Below are positions 10,858 to 18,873 of a DNA stretch of 33,509 nt, piece after piece. The DNA is taken from positions 1 through 33,509 of the forward strand of contig CANGNS010000027.1 in NCBI GenBank assembly GCA_947455465.1, given 5' to 3'. Made by a program: the position numbers and the translations under genes. Under the pieces are notes generated by a model. It did no database searches. It was not told where the DNA came from and saw only the letters and a program-made list of their open reading frames with translations. Source of the DNA: Comamonadaceae bacterium (GTDB lineage: Bacteria; Pseudomonadota; Gammaproteobacteria; Burkholderiales; Burkholderiaceae_C). Within the stretch, counting starts at the first letter, position 1; every line of letters begins with the position of its first letter.

Positions 10858-12177
10858 ATGCAGGTCCGCGGCGCATCCCAACCCTTATGGCAGCAATTGC
10901 AGGCGACCGCCGGCGTGGTGCTGGCTGTGCAGCGCGGGCAGTCGGGCACGGCGGCGCTCGAGGCCCTCGACCCCGCGCAGCGCCCCGGCGCGCAGGCTTT
11001 GGCTTTTCAAGTCTGGCGCAATCTGGGCCGGGCGCAGGCCTTGCGTGATGTCTTGGTGGACCGCCGCCCGCCGCCTGCCACCGATGCGCTTTTGTGTACC
11101 GCCCTGGCCTTGGTATGGGATCCGCTGAGCGCACCGTATGACGCCCATACGCTGGTCAACCAAGCGGTTCAGGCGCTCAAGCAGGGCGCATCAGGGCGGG
11201 CGCACGCCAGCTTTATCAATGCCTGCCTGCGCCGCTTCTTGCGCGAGCGCGATGCCTTGGTGGAAGCGACCGATGGCAAGCTGCAGGCCCAATGGAACCA
11301 CCCCGATTGGTGGATTGCGCTCTTGCAGGCCCAATACCCAGACCATTGGCAAGCGCTGCTGCGCGCCGCCAATGGCCGCGCACCCATGACCTTGCGCGTC
11401 AACCTGCGTCACTGCAGCGTAGCCCATTACCTGGAGCAGCTGGCGCAGGCGGGTATTGAGGCCCAGGCCGGCGCAGGTGCGGCGATTTACCTGGCCCGCG
11501 CCGTGCCGGTAAGCCAATTGCCGCACTTCACCCAAGGGTGGGTGGCCGTGCAAGACGCCGCCGCGCAGATTGCAGCGCCCCTGCTATTGCAAGGCTTGGC
11601 CCCGGGGGCGCGTCTTTTAGACGCCTGTGCCGCACCCGGCGGTAAAACCGCCCATTTGCGTGATCTGGCCGACGGCCCCCTGCTGGCACTCGATGTCGAT
11701 GCACAGCGCTTGCTGCGCGTGCGCGAGAACCTGGAGCGCATGGGTGTGCAAGCCGAGTTGCGCCAAGGCGATGCGGCCGAGCCGGCGGCATGGTGGGACG
11801 GGCAGCTTTTTGACGGCATCTTGCTGGACGCCCCGTGCACCGCTTCGGGCATTGTGCGGCGCCACCCCGATGTGCGCTGGTTGCGCCGCCCCACGGACAT
11901 TGCCCAGTTGGCGGCGCAGCAGCGCCGTCTGTTGGAGGCTTTGTGGCCGCTGTTGGCGCCCGGTGGACGCATGGTGTATTGCACTTGTTCGCTGTTTGCT
12001 GCCGAAGGCTGCGAACAAATCAGCGGCTTTTTGGCCCGCCATAATGACGCCCACGCGCTGGCAGCGCCTGGCCACATGCGGGCGGGCGCCGACAGCGCGC
12101 CTTTTGCCAGCACACTTTCGCCCAAAGAGGACCATGACAGCTTTTTCTATGCCCTGCTGGAAAAGCGCCATCGCTAA
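10858..12177 (+). CDS. rsmB: 16S rRNA (cytosine(967)-C(5))-methyltransferase
   Basis: This 439-residue enzyme is of the RsmB/Sun (Fmu) family, which methylates C967 of 16S rRNA with S-adenosylmethionine. The N-terminal ~150 residues resemble the NusB-like RNA-binding domain (HTLVNQAVQALKQG, SFINACLRRFLRER). The catalytic domain has motif I DACAAPGGKTAHL at about residue 255, motif IV DAPCTASGIVRRHPDVRW at about 324 with the conserved Pro-Cys, and motif VI YCTCSLFAAEGCEQI at about 375 with the nucleophilic Cys in TCS. The start is ATG 10858 behind a weak GTAGG. Its last 44 nt overlap the next gene in another frame. Confidence 0.95.
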   Translation: MQVRGASQPLWQQLQATAGVVLAVQRGQSGTAALEALDPAQRPGAQALAFQVWRNLGRAQALRDVLVDRRPPPATDALLCTALALVWDPLSAPYDAHTLVNQAVQALKQGASGRAHASFINACLRRFLRERDALVEATDGKLQAQWNHPDWWIALLQAQYPDHWQALLRAANGRAPMTLRVNLRHCSVAHYLEQLAQAGIEAQAGAGAAIYLARAVPVSQLPHFTQGWVAVQDAAAQIAAPLLLQGLAPGARLLDACAAPGGKTAHLRDLADGPLLALDVDAQRLLRVRENLERMGVQAELRQGDAAEPAAWWDGQLFDGILLDAPCTASGIVRRHPDVRWLRRPTDIAQLAAQQRRLLEALWPLLAPGGRMVYCTCSLFAAEGCEQISGFLARHNDAHALAAPGHMRAGADSAPFASTLSPKEDHDSFFYALLEKRHR

Positions 12178-12772
12178 GCTGCTGCGCTGCGCCCTGGCCG
12201 TGGCTTGGCTAGGGCTGGGCTGGTTCGGTGCGGCAGCGCAGGCCCAAACCAATGCCGAGGTGAGCCAGTTGCGCGCTGAACGTGCGGGCAACGAAGTTTT
12301 TGTATCCGCCACCGTCGCGTTTGATTTGCCCACTGCAGTCGAGGAGGCCTTGCTCAAAGGCGTGCCGGTGTACTTTTTGGCCGAAGCCGAGCTGTATTAC
12401 GACCGCTGGTACTGGTATGACAAGCGCATCTCCAGCGCGCAGCGCCAATTGCGCCTGGCCTACCAGCCGCTGACGCGGCGCTGGCGCGTCAACATAGGCT
12501 CGGGCATGGGCAGTGACAACGCCCAGGGCTTGGCGCTGAACCAAAGCTTTGAAACTTTGGCGCAGGCCATGGCCGCGGTGAAGCAGATTTCGCAATGGAA
12601 AGTGGCCGATCTGGGTGAGTCGGACCTGACCGCCAAAATCAAGACCGAGTTTCGTTTTCGGCTCGACCTCTCGCAATTGCCACGCCCATTTCAGATTGGC
12701 GCCATAGGGCAGTCGGAATGGGACATCAGCGTCAGCGCCCGCAACCCGCTGCGCACCGAGGGTCTGCGATGA
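12134..12772 (+). CDS. DUF4390 domain-containing secreted protein
   Basis: This is a 212-residue protein recognised as the DUF4390 family by VPVYFLAEAELYYDRWYWYD, YQPLTRRWRVNIG and the ending QSEWDISVSARNPLRTEGLR. The N-terminus carries a basic region and a hydrophobic stretch (about 16–34) ending AAAQAQ, a plausible Sec signal peptide, so the mature part should act in the periplasm. The ATG at 12134 lies inside rsmB and is the only upstream ATG that supplies a full signal sequence. The stop overlaps the next start in an ATGA at 12769–12772, indicating translational coupling to ntrY. The molecular function of the family is unknown. Confidence 0.85.
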   Translation: MTAFSMPCWKSAIAKLLRCALAVAWLGLGWFGAAAQAQTNAEVSQLRAERAGNEVFVSATVAFDLPTAVEEALLKGVPVYFLAEAELYYDRWYWYDKRISSAQRQLRLAYQPLTRRWRVNIGSGMGSDNAQGLALNQSFETLAQAMAAVKQISQWKVADLGESDLTAKIKTEFRFRLDLSQLPRPFQIGAIGQSEWDISVSARNPLRTEGLR

Positions 12773-15096
12773 ATCCGGTCCCACCAGTGCCTTTGGAGTC
12801 AGCAAGCACCCTGCCCCGACGCGGCCTCTCGCGCCTGGTGGGCCTGGGCGCCGTGCTCATGGTGTTGATCGGTCTCTTACTCTTGTATTTGCTCACCCAG
12901 GCGACCAACAACCGCCAGATGTACGAGCAAAACTATGCGCAGCTCTTTACCGTCAACGTGGTGGTGGCCGGTATTTTGGTCTTGGCCATCGCCTGGGTGG
13001 GTGTGCGCTTGTACATCCGCATGCGCCAGGGACGCTTTGGCAGCCGGTTGCTGGTGAAAATTGCCGCGATTTTTGCGCTGGTGGGCGTGGCGCCCGGGTT
13101 GCTGATTTATGTGGTGTCTTACCAGTTTGTCTCCCGCTCGATCGAGACTTGGTTTGACGTCAAGGTAGAAGGCGCGCTGGATGCCGGCCTGAGCCTGGGC
13201 CGGGTCACCTTAGATACCTTGTCCAATGACCTGGCCAGCAAAACCCGCGTGGCCGCGGCCCAGTTGTCCGACAACCCCGACGCCTTGGCCGAACCCGCCC
13301 TGAGTCGGGTCATGGAGCAACTCGGTGCCAGCGAAGTCGCCGTGTGGAGCGCCAGCGGCAACCTAGTTTCCACGGTGGGCAGCGGCGGTATCCAGCTCAG
13401 CCCGGACAAACCGAGCAGCAGCCAGATGCGCGCCGCGCGTACCGAACACGCCTATGCCTGGGTCGAAGGCCTGGAGGACGGCGCCTTAGCAAAGCCTGGC
13501 AAAGCGACGATCAAGGCGCTGGCGCCGCTCTCGAGCAGCAGCCTGGGCTTGGCCACCGAGCAGCGCTATGTGCTGGTGCAACGCAGCCTGCCAGCCAATT
13601 TTGTGGCCAACGCCAATGCGGTGGTCAGCGCCAACCGCGAATACCAGGAACGTGCGCTGGGGCGCGAGGGCCTCAAACGCATGTATATCGGCACGCTCAC
13701 GCTAAGCCTGTTTTTGGCAGTGTTTGGTGCGATTTTGTTGGCCATCGTGCTGGGCAACCAAATCGCCCGGCCATTGCTGGTGCTGACCGAGGGCGTGAGC
13801 CAGGTGGCTGCCGGCGATTTGCGGCCCAAACTGGCCTTGCAAACCCGTGACGAGCTGGGCGGACTGACCCGCGCTTTTGCCTCCATGACGCAGCAACTGG
13901 CCGATGCCCGCCATACGGTGCAAAACAGCATGTCGCAGCTGGACGCGGCGCGCGCGCACTTGCAAACCATTTTGGATAACCTGACTGCCGGCGTTCTGGT
14001 GCTCAATGCTGACGGACGGGTGCGTTCGGCCAACCCGGGCGCGGCGCGCATTTTGCAGCTGCCCTTGGCCGACCTGAGCGATGCCCGGCTGGCCGATATG
14101 CCTGGCCTGCAGGCCTTGGGTGAGGGCATTGAGCAGCAATTTCAGCAGTTTGAAGGCGCCGGCCAAGCGGCCGAAGCAGACCATTGGCAGCAGTCCTTTG
14201 AGTTGGGTGTGGCGCCCGAACTGGCCGGGGCGACGGCTAACCAGTCGGTGACCTTGGTGGCGCGCGGTGCGCTGCTGCCCGACCAGACGCGGCTCGTGGT
14301 GTTTGACGATATTTCCGAGATCATCTCGGCCCAGCGCGCCCGCGCCTGGGGTGAGGTCGCGCGCCGCTTGGCCCATGAGATCAAAAACCCGCTCACACCG
14401 ATCCAGCTCTCGGCCGAGCGCCTCGAGCGCAAGCTCGACGGCAAACTGGAGGCCGCCGACCAGGCAATTCTGACCAAGTCGGTGAAAACCATCGTCGACC
14501 AGGTGGACGCCATGAAACGCCTGGTCAATGACTTTCGGGATTACGCACGCCTGCCTTCGGCCTTGCTGGAATCCCTGGACCTCAACGCTTTGGTAGAAGA
14601 CGTCTCGCACCTCTATGAGTCCTCGCCGGTAGCTTTGCGCCTGGAGCTGGACCCGGACCTGCCGCCAGTGCTGGGCGACCCGCAGCAGCTACGCCAGGTG
14701 CTGCACAACCTGGTGCAAAACGCCCAGGACGCCACCGAGCAGGCGCGTCTGGACGCCCTGGCCAAAGGTACAGCCCCGCCGGCCCAGGCCGATATCCTTG
14801 TCAAGACGCAATGGATGGCCCACTCCAAGCGCGCCCGTTTGCAGGTCCTGGACCAGGGCAGCGGCTTTGCTGACCATATTTTGAAACGCGCCTTTGAGCC
14901 CTACGTCACCACCAAGCGCAGCGGCACTGGGCTGGGCTTGGCCGTGGTCAAGAAAATCGCCGACGACCACGGCTCGCGCATCGAGATCACCAACCGCATG
15001 GCTGGCGCCAACGTGGTCGGGGCGCAAGTCTCGTTATCATTGGCCTGCACGGAAACGATTTCACCTATGGCAACTATTTTTTCGGACCACGCATAA
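12769..15096 (+). CDS. ntrY: NtrY-type sensor histidine kinase
   Basis: This is a 775-residue membrane kinase. Three membrane helices lie near residues 20–42, 62–82 and 93–120, then a periplasmic region to about 300, and a fourth helix at about 307–327. A HAMP linker follows (IARPLLVLTEG), then a PAS domain (LDNLTAGVLVLNADGRVRSA). The HisKA domain has RRLAHEIKNPLTPIQL, with phospho-acceptor H536. The ATPase domain has N box LHNLVQNAQDA, G1 DQGSGFA and G2 SGTGLGLAVVKK. This architecture is typical of NtrY, linked in other proteobacteria to nitrogen and redox or oxygen responses. The ATGA overlap with DUF4390 fixes the start; ntrX follows after 3 nt. Confidence 0.93.
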   Translation: MNPVPPVPLESASTLPRRGLSRLVGLGAVLMVLIGLLLLYLLTQATNNRQMYEQNYAQLFTVNVVVAGILVLAIAWVGVRLYIRMRQGRFGSRLLVKIAAIFALVGVAPGLLIYVVSYQFVSRSIETWFDVKVEGALDAGLSLGRVTLDTLSNDLASKTRVAAAQLSDNPDALAEPALSRVMEQLGASEVAVWSASGNLVSTVGSGGIQLSPDKPSSSQMRAARTEHAYAWVEGLEDGALAKPGKATIKALAPLSSSSLGLATEQRYVLVQRSLPANFVANANAVVSANREYQERALGREGLKRMYIGTLTLSLFLAVFGAILLAIVLGNQIARPLLVLTEGVSQVAAGDLRPKLALQTRDELGGLTRAFASMTQQLADARHTVQNSMSQLDAARAHLQTILDNLTAGVLVLNADGRVRSANPGAARILQLPLADLSDARLADMPGLQALGEGIEQQFQQFEGAGQAAEADHWQQSFELGVAPELAGATANQSVTLVARGALLPDQTRLVVFDDISEIISAQRARAWGEVARRLAHEIKNPLTPIQLSAERLERKLDGKLEAADQAILTKSVKTIVDQVDAMKRLVNDFRDYARLPSALLESLDLNALVEDVSHLYESSPVALRLELDPDLPPVLGDPQQLRQVLHNLVQNAQDATEQARLDALAKGTAPPAQADILVKTQWMAHSKRARLQVLDQGSGFADHILKRAFEPYVTTKRSGTGLGLAVVKKIADDHGSRIEITNRMAGANVVGAQVSLSLACTETISPMATIFSDHA

Positions 15097-15099
15097 ACC

Positions 15100-15759
15100 A
15101 TGGCAAATATATTGGTCGTCGATGATGAGCACGGCATCCGTGAGCTGCTTTCAGAAATCCTCAACGATGAGGGCCACACCGTCGAGCTGGCTGAAAATGC
15201 CGCCCAGGCGCGCGCCGCCCGCCTCAAAGAGCGGCCCGACTTGGTGCTCTTGGATATTTGGATGCCCGACACCGACGGCGTCACCTTGCTCAAAGAATGG
15301 GCTGCCAGCGGCCTCTTGACCATGCCGGTGATCATGATGAGCGGCCACGCCACGATCGAGACCGCCGTCGAAGCCACCCGCATTGGTGCCTTGGCTTTCC
15401 TGGAAAAACCGGTTACTTTGCAAAAATTGCTCAAGGCCGTAGAGCAAGGCTTGACGCGCAACAGTATCCAAAAACATGATCCCCGGGTGCAAGCCGCTGC
15501 GACCACGGCCCGTGCGTCGGCGCCCGAGGCGGCTCTGGAGAGCCCCTTAGCGCCCGCCAACCAGCAATTTGACCTGGATCGCCCCTTGCGCGATGCGCGC
15601 GATGATTTTGAGCGGGCCTACTTTCAATTCCATCTGGCCAAAGAGTCGGGCTCTATGACCCGCGTTGCCGAAAAAACCGGCTTGGAGCGGACCCATTTGT
15701 ACCGCAAGCTCAAGCAATTGGGCGTGGATGCCAGCCGCAGCAAGCGCCAAGGCAGCTGA
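15100..15759 (+). CDS. ntrX: NtrX-type response regulator lacking the AAA+ domain (REC–Fis HTH)
   Basis: This 219-residue regulator has an N-terminal receiver domain, MANILVVDDEHG with D8/D9, phospho-acceptor D52 in LLDIWMPD and K103 in LEKPV. An Ala/Pro-rich linker covers about residues 122–155. The C-terminal Fis-type helix-turn-helix (about 165–207) has ERAYFQFHLAKESGSMTRVA and ERTHLYRKLKQLGVD, the ending typical of NtrX. Full NtrX proteins are about 450 residues because a sigma54-interacting AAA+ ATPase lies between these domains. Here it is absent, with no GAFTGA or Walker motif, so direct sigma54 activation is not expected. Its position 3 nt after ntrY makes it the cognate partner. Confidence 0.9.
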   Translation: MANILVVDDEHGIRELLSEILNDEGHTVELAENAAQARAARLKERPDLVLLDIWMPDTDGVTLLKEWAASGLLTMPVIMMSGHATIETAVEATRIGALAFLEKPVTLQKLLKAVEQGLTRNSIQKHDPRVQAAATTARASAPEAALESPLAPANQQFDLDRPLRDARDDFERAYFQFHLAKESGSMTRVAEKTGLERTHLYRKLKQLGVDASRSKRQGS

Positions 15760-15769
15760 CGCGGCCTTC

Positions 15770-16699
15770 TCAGTCTTGGTTGACCAAAAGCGCTCCCTGG
15801 CGCGCGGCGGCACCGGCCTGGACCAACTGTTCTAGCAAGTCCAACACATAAGCCTGTAGCGGCTGGTCCGCATGGAAGCGCTGCCACAGCGCTTGCAGGT
15901 AGGGCGTAGCGCATGCCCAGTCCAGCAAGTCCGCGCTAGGGACTTGCTGCAATTCCAAAAGCCGAAATTTCAGAAGTACTTTGCCCGCGTAATTGCGGTG
16001 CCGCGCCGGTTGCTGCACGAAATAATCGAGCCGTTTGCGTGCCCGCGCCAGGGCTTGCGGCACATCGGAGAAAACCTTGCCGTGCCCGGGAATCACCACC
16101 GCGGGCTGCAGCGCATCGATCAGGTCCAAGGTCGCGGCCACGCTGTCAAAGGCGTCTTGGCCATCGAGCTCGGGGAAAACCACGCCAAAACCGTTCTCCC
16201 ACAAAGCATCGGCCGAGATCAGCACCCGGTGGACCGGCTCAAAAAGCAGTACCGCGTGGGTGTCGTGGCCGGGCGCGGCGTGGATTTGCCAGGTCTGCAG
16301 GCCCAAGCGCCGCTCCTGGCCCGGCGCGAGCAGGCTGTCATAGGTAAAAGGCGGGCAGTGCTGTCCGGTGGGCGTATAGCTCAGCGTTTGCGGGCACCAG
16401 TTGCGCACGGCAGCGGCCTGGCCCGGCGCGATGGACGTATGCAGGCCCGGGTAGGCGGCCTGCAAGGCCGCATTGCCCCCGCAGTGGTCGCTGTGCAGAT
16501 GGGTGTTGAGCAAAAAACGCAGGGCTTGCCCTTGCAGCGCCTGGTCGACCAGCGCCACCGTCTGCGCACTGTGCAGGTAGTAGCCGCTGTCCACCAACGC
16601 CGGGCCCTCGTCGCCGCCGGTGAGCACGATGTTGTTGGACGAGAGCCAGCCGCGCTCCAGGACCTGCACGCCGTTGGGCAAAAGGGCGTCGCTGCGCAC
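15770..16699 (-). CDS. MBL-fold metallo-hydrolase
   Basis: This 309-residue protein belongs to the metallo-beta-lactamase superfamily. The metal-binding signature HLHSDHCGG gives H67, H69, D71 and H72. Further ligand motifs are AAPGHDTHAVLL, ISADAL and VIPGHGKVF. The arrangement is close to the glyoxalase II/general hydrolase type; the substrate cannot be told from sequence. The start is GTG at 16699, since no ATG gives a complete N-terminus and only 20 nt separate it from the upstream hemE stop. No clear Shine-Dalgarno is visible, suggesting coupling to hemE. The gene is convergent with ntrX, with 10 bp between stops. Confidence 0.88.
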   Translation of the reverse strand: MRSDALLPNGVQVLERGWLSSNNIVLTGGDEGPALVDSGYYLHSAQTVALVDQALQGQALRFLLNTHLHSDHCGGNAALQAAYPGLHTSIAPGQAAAVRNWCPQTLSYTPTGQHCPPFTYDSLLAPGQERRLGLQTWQIHAAPGHDTHAVLLFEPVHRVLISADALWENGFGVVFPELDGQDAFDSVAATLDLIDALQPAVVIPGHGKVFSDVPQALARARKRLDYFVQQPARHRNYAGKVLLKFRLLELQQVPSADLLDWACATPYLQALWQRFHADQPLQAYVLDLLEQLVQAGAAARQGALLVNQD

Positions 16700-16719
16700 G
16701 CGCTGGGGTCCGTGGAGTT

Positions 16720-17883
16720 TTAGGTGCGCATGGCGCGCGATTGGCTGTGGACCGCTTCCACCAGCGCTGACACATGCTCAGGCGGCGTAAATTGGCTGAT
16801 TCCGTGGCCCAAATTGAAGATATGCGTGGGCCCGCTGCCCGCGCCTTGGTGCGGTTGCCCAAAGCTGTGCAGTACCCGCTCCACTTCCTGGGCAATCTGC
16901 GCCGGCGGCGCAAACAGGACGTTGGGGTCGATATTGCCTTGTAGCGCTTTGCCCGGTCCGCCGACGGCGCCACCCACGGCGCGCCTTGCAGCGCCCAGGT
17001 TGACGGTCCAGTCCAGGCCCAGCACTTCGCAGTCCAGTGCCGCCAAGTCTTGCAGCCACAGACCGCCCCCTTTGGTGAAAACAATGCGCGGAATGATTTC
17101 GCCACCGGGCCCGGTGCGCTTGAGCCCGGCCAGCACCTGGGCCATATAGGTCAGGCTGAAAGTCTGAAAGGCCTGGTCCGCCAGCACGCCGCCCCAGCTG
17201 TCAAACAGCATCACCGCCTGGGCGCCCGCGTCAATTTGGGCATTGAGGTAGGCGGCCACCGCTTGGGCATTGACCGCCAAAATCCGGTGCATCAGGTCCG
17301 GGCGGGCGTACATCATGGTCTTGACCAGGCGGTAGTCATCCGAACCCGCGCCTTCGACCATGTAGCACGCCAGCGTCCAAGGGCTGCCCGAAAAACCAAT
17401 CAGCGGCACCCGCGCGCGGCCGTTGGGCTGTTCAAGCGCGGCGCGTATGCTGCTGACGGCATCAAATACATAGCGCAGACGCTCCATATCGGGCACCTCT
17501 AGGCGCGCGACAGCGGCCTCGGAGTCCATCCGGTGGGCAAAACGCGGGCCTTCGCCCTGCGCAAAGCTCAGGCCCAAGCCCATGGCATCGGGCACGGTGA
17601 GGATGTCACTGAACAAAATCGCCGCGTCCAGGGGGAAGCGGTCCAGCGGTTGCAGCGTCACTTCGGTGGCGAAGTCGCGGTTGGTGGCCAGGCCCATGAA
17701 GCTGCCGGCGCGTTCGCGTGTCGCGCGGTATTCGGGCAGGTAGCGGCCCGCTTGGCGCATCAGCCACAAGGGCGTGTACGCCGTGGACTGGCGCAGACAA
17801 GCGCGCAGAAACTGGGAATTTTCCAGGCCCGAAAAAGTCAGATCCAGCGCATTTTGGTCAAAAGTGGAGTGTGTTGCGTTCAT
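16720..17883 (-). CDS. hemE: Uroporphyrinogen decarboxylase
   Basis: HemE converts uroporphyrinogen III to coproporphyrinogen III in heme synthesis. The protein has 387 residues, slightly longer than the usual 355–370 because of about 20 extra N-terminal residues. Signature motifs are [17 protein letters not shown] near residue 40, with the catalytic Arg residues, [16 protein letters not shown], and [16 protein letters not shown]. The ATG at 17883 is preceded on this strand by a pyrimidine tract (CTCTCCCTCC) instead of a Shine-Dalgarno. The MBL hydrolase gene follows in the same direction. Upstream lies the divergent pilG control region. Confidence 0.96.
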   Translation of the reverse strand: MNATHSTFDQNALDLTFSGLENSQFLRACLRQSTAYTPLWLMRQAGRYLPEYRATRERAGSFMGLATNRDFATEVTLQPLDRFPLDAAILFSDILTVPDAMGLGLSFAQGEGPRFAHRMDSEAAVARLEVPDMERLRYVFDAVSSIRAALEQPNGRARVPLIGFSGSPWTLACYMVEGAGSDDYRLVKTMMYARPDLMHRILAVNAQAVAAYLNAQIDAGAQAVMLFDSWGGVLADQAFQTFSLTYMAQVLAGLKRTGPGGEIIPRIVFTKGGGLWLQDLAALDCEVLGLDWTVNLGAARRAVGGAVGGPGKALQGNIDPNVLFAPPAQIAQEVERVLHSFGQPHQGAGSGPTHIFNLGHGISQFTPPEHVSALVEAVHSQSRAMRT

Positions 17884-17970
17884 GGAGGGAGAGGCACTTA
17901 AGGAATTTCAACATTGTGCCCCAAGCCGCAAACAGGCCACGCTAGGCCGCAGAAACCCCAAGAATCGACA

Positions 17971-17992
17971 ATTTCATTGTCAAAAATGAAAT
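17971..17992. promoter_or_regulatory. Perfect 8-bp inverted repeat in the hemE–pilG divergent region
   Basis: ATTTCATT (17971–17978) and AATGAAAT (17985–17992) form a perfect inverted repeat around a 6-bp centre (GTCAAA). The repeat covers TTGTCA on the plus strand (17977–17982) and TTGACA on the minus strand (17978–17983), both resembling -35 hexamers facing opposite ways. A palindrome over back-to-back -35 elements is a plausible operator. The repeat is seen directly; the binding protein and role are unknown. Confidence 0.5.
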
Positions 17993-18005
17993 CATGCGGT
18001 AAAGT
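17977..18005 (+). promoter_or_regulatory. Predicted sigma70-type promoter of the pilG operon
   Basis: TTGTCA (17977–17982), a 17-bp spacer and TAAAGT (18000–18005) match the sigma70 consensus at 5/6 and 4/6 positions. A start near 18012 would give a leader of about 90 nt before pilG. It is the best-scoring pair I see by eye in the 220-bp gap. No equally good -10 pairs with the TTGACA on the hemE strand. Confidence 0.5.
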
Positions 18006-18044
18006 TGTACGACTGGCTAGACAGGGGTGTATGCCAATGAAGCG

Positions 18045-18084
18045 CCGGGGAAAGATTCCCTGGCACCACGGGGTGACAGTTTTT
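18045..18084 (+). promoter_or_regulatory. Two hairpins and T-run in the pilG leader
   Basis: CCGGGGAA (18045–18052) pairs with TTCCCTGG (18056–18063) with one G·U and a 3-nt loop. CACC (18064–18067) pairs with GGTG (18072–18075), followed by ACAG and TTTTT (18080–18084). The pattern looks like a weak attenuator between the predicted start and the AGGAG ribosome-binding site (18095–18099). The function is inferred. Confidence 0.35.
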
Positions 18085-18103
18085 AACAAAGGGTAGGAGC
18101 AGC

Positions 18104-18502
18104 ATGAAAAACGACCAAATGCCCAAAAAAATCATGGTCGTTGACGACAGCAACACCATTCGCCGAAGTGCGGCCCTGTTCTTAGAGCAAAGCAGCTTCC
18201 ATGTGGTGTTGGCCGAGGACGGGTTTGACGCCTTAACCCAAATCAACGCCGAATCGCCCGACTTGATATTTTGCGATATCGCCATGCCCCGCCTCGATGG
18301 GTATCAAACCTGCGCAATTATCAAAAGAAACAGTTTGTATGCAGATGTGCCCGTCATTATGTTGTCGTCCAAGGATGGAATCTTTGACCGCGCCAGGGGG
18401 CGGGCTGTTGGCTCTGACCATTATTTAACCAAGCCATTCACAAAGATGCAGTTATTAGAAGTAATTCAGCAGTTTTCTGCGGTACAGGGAGTTTCAGAAT
18501 GA
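18104..18502 (+). CDS. pilG: Twitching motility response regulator PilG
   Basis: This is a single-domain receiver of 132 residues. It has the DD pair in MVVDDSNTIR, phospho-acceptor D58 in FCDIAMPRLDGYQTCAIIK, and the switch Lys in YLTKPF. The segment MPRLDGYQTCA followed by VIMLSSKDG, an FDRARG stretch and VGSDHYLTKPF is characteristic of PilG, the CheY-like output of the type IV pilus chemosensory (Pil-Chp) system that promotes pilus extension. AGGAG precedes ATG 18104; an internal ATG at 18119 is also possible. The stop overlaps the pilH start in an ATGA. First gene of the pilGHIJ-chpA operon. Confidence 0.93.
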   Translation: MKNDQMPKKIMVVDDSNTIRRSAALFLEQSSFHVVLAEDGFDALTQINAESPDLIFCDIAMPRLDGYQTCAIIKRNSLYADVPVIMLSSKDGIFDRARGRAVGSDHYLTKPFTKMQLLEVIQQFSAVQGVSE

Positions 18503-18873
18503 CATCAATCAAAAAAATCTTAATCGTGGACGACTCGAAGACGGAAACCTATTATTTGACCGAAGTCTTGGCCGGTCAGGGTTATGCCGTCAGCAGTGCT
18601 GAAAACTCCGATCAGGCATTGGAGCGTCTCAAATTAGACCGTCCGGACCTCATTTTGATGGACGTCGTGATGCCTGGGAAGAACGGCTTCCAATTGACGC
18701 GTGAATTGCACCACCATAGTGACTACGGCGGCATTCCCATTTTCATTTGCAGTGGAAAAGACAAGGAATCCGACAAATTTTGGGGTTTACGCCAAGGCGC
18801 CAAGGATTATTTGACCAAGCCATTAAACCCCGCGCTTCTATTGGGAAAGATCAAATCTCTGCAAGCTGCATAA
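18499..18873 (+). CDS. pilH: Twitching motility response regulator PilH
   Basis: This is a single-domain receiver of 124 residues, with ILIVDDSKTETYYL, phospho-acceptor D55 in LMDVVMPGKNGFQ, and GKDKESDKFWGLRQGAKDYL before the TKP switch Lys. The MPG-x-NGFQ-x-TR and DK-x-WG-x-RQGA patterns are typical of PilH, the second CheY-like regulator of the Pil-Chp system, thought to counter or drain phosphate from PilG. Translationally coupled to pilG by the 4-nt overlap; pilI starts immediately after the stop. Confidence 0.93.
   Translation: MTSIKKILIVDDSKTETYYLTEVLAGQGYAVSSAENSDQALERLKLDRPDLILMDVVMPGKNGFQLTRELHHHSDYGGIPIFICSGKDKESDKFWGLRQGAKDYLTKPLNPALLLGKIKSLQAA

Noticed and set aside
15872..16723. 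283-codon plus-strand frame
   Set aside because: It is the antisense shadow of the MBL hydrolase gene, which has intact metal-binding motifs on the other strand.
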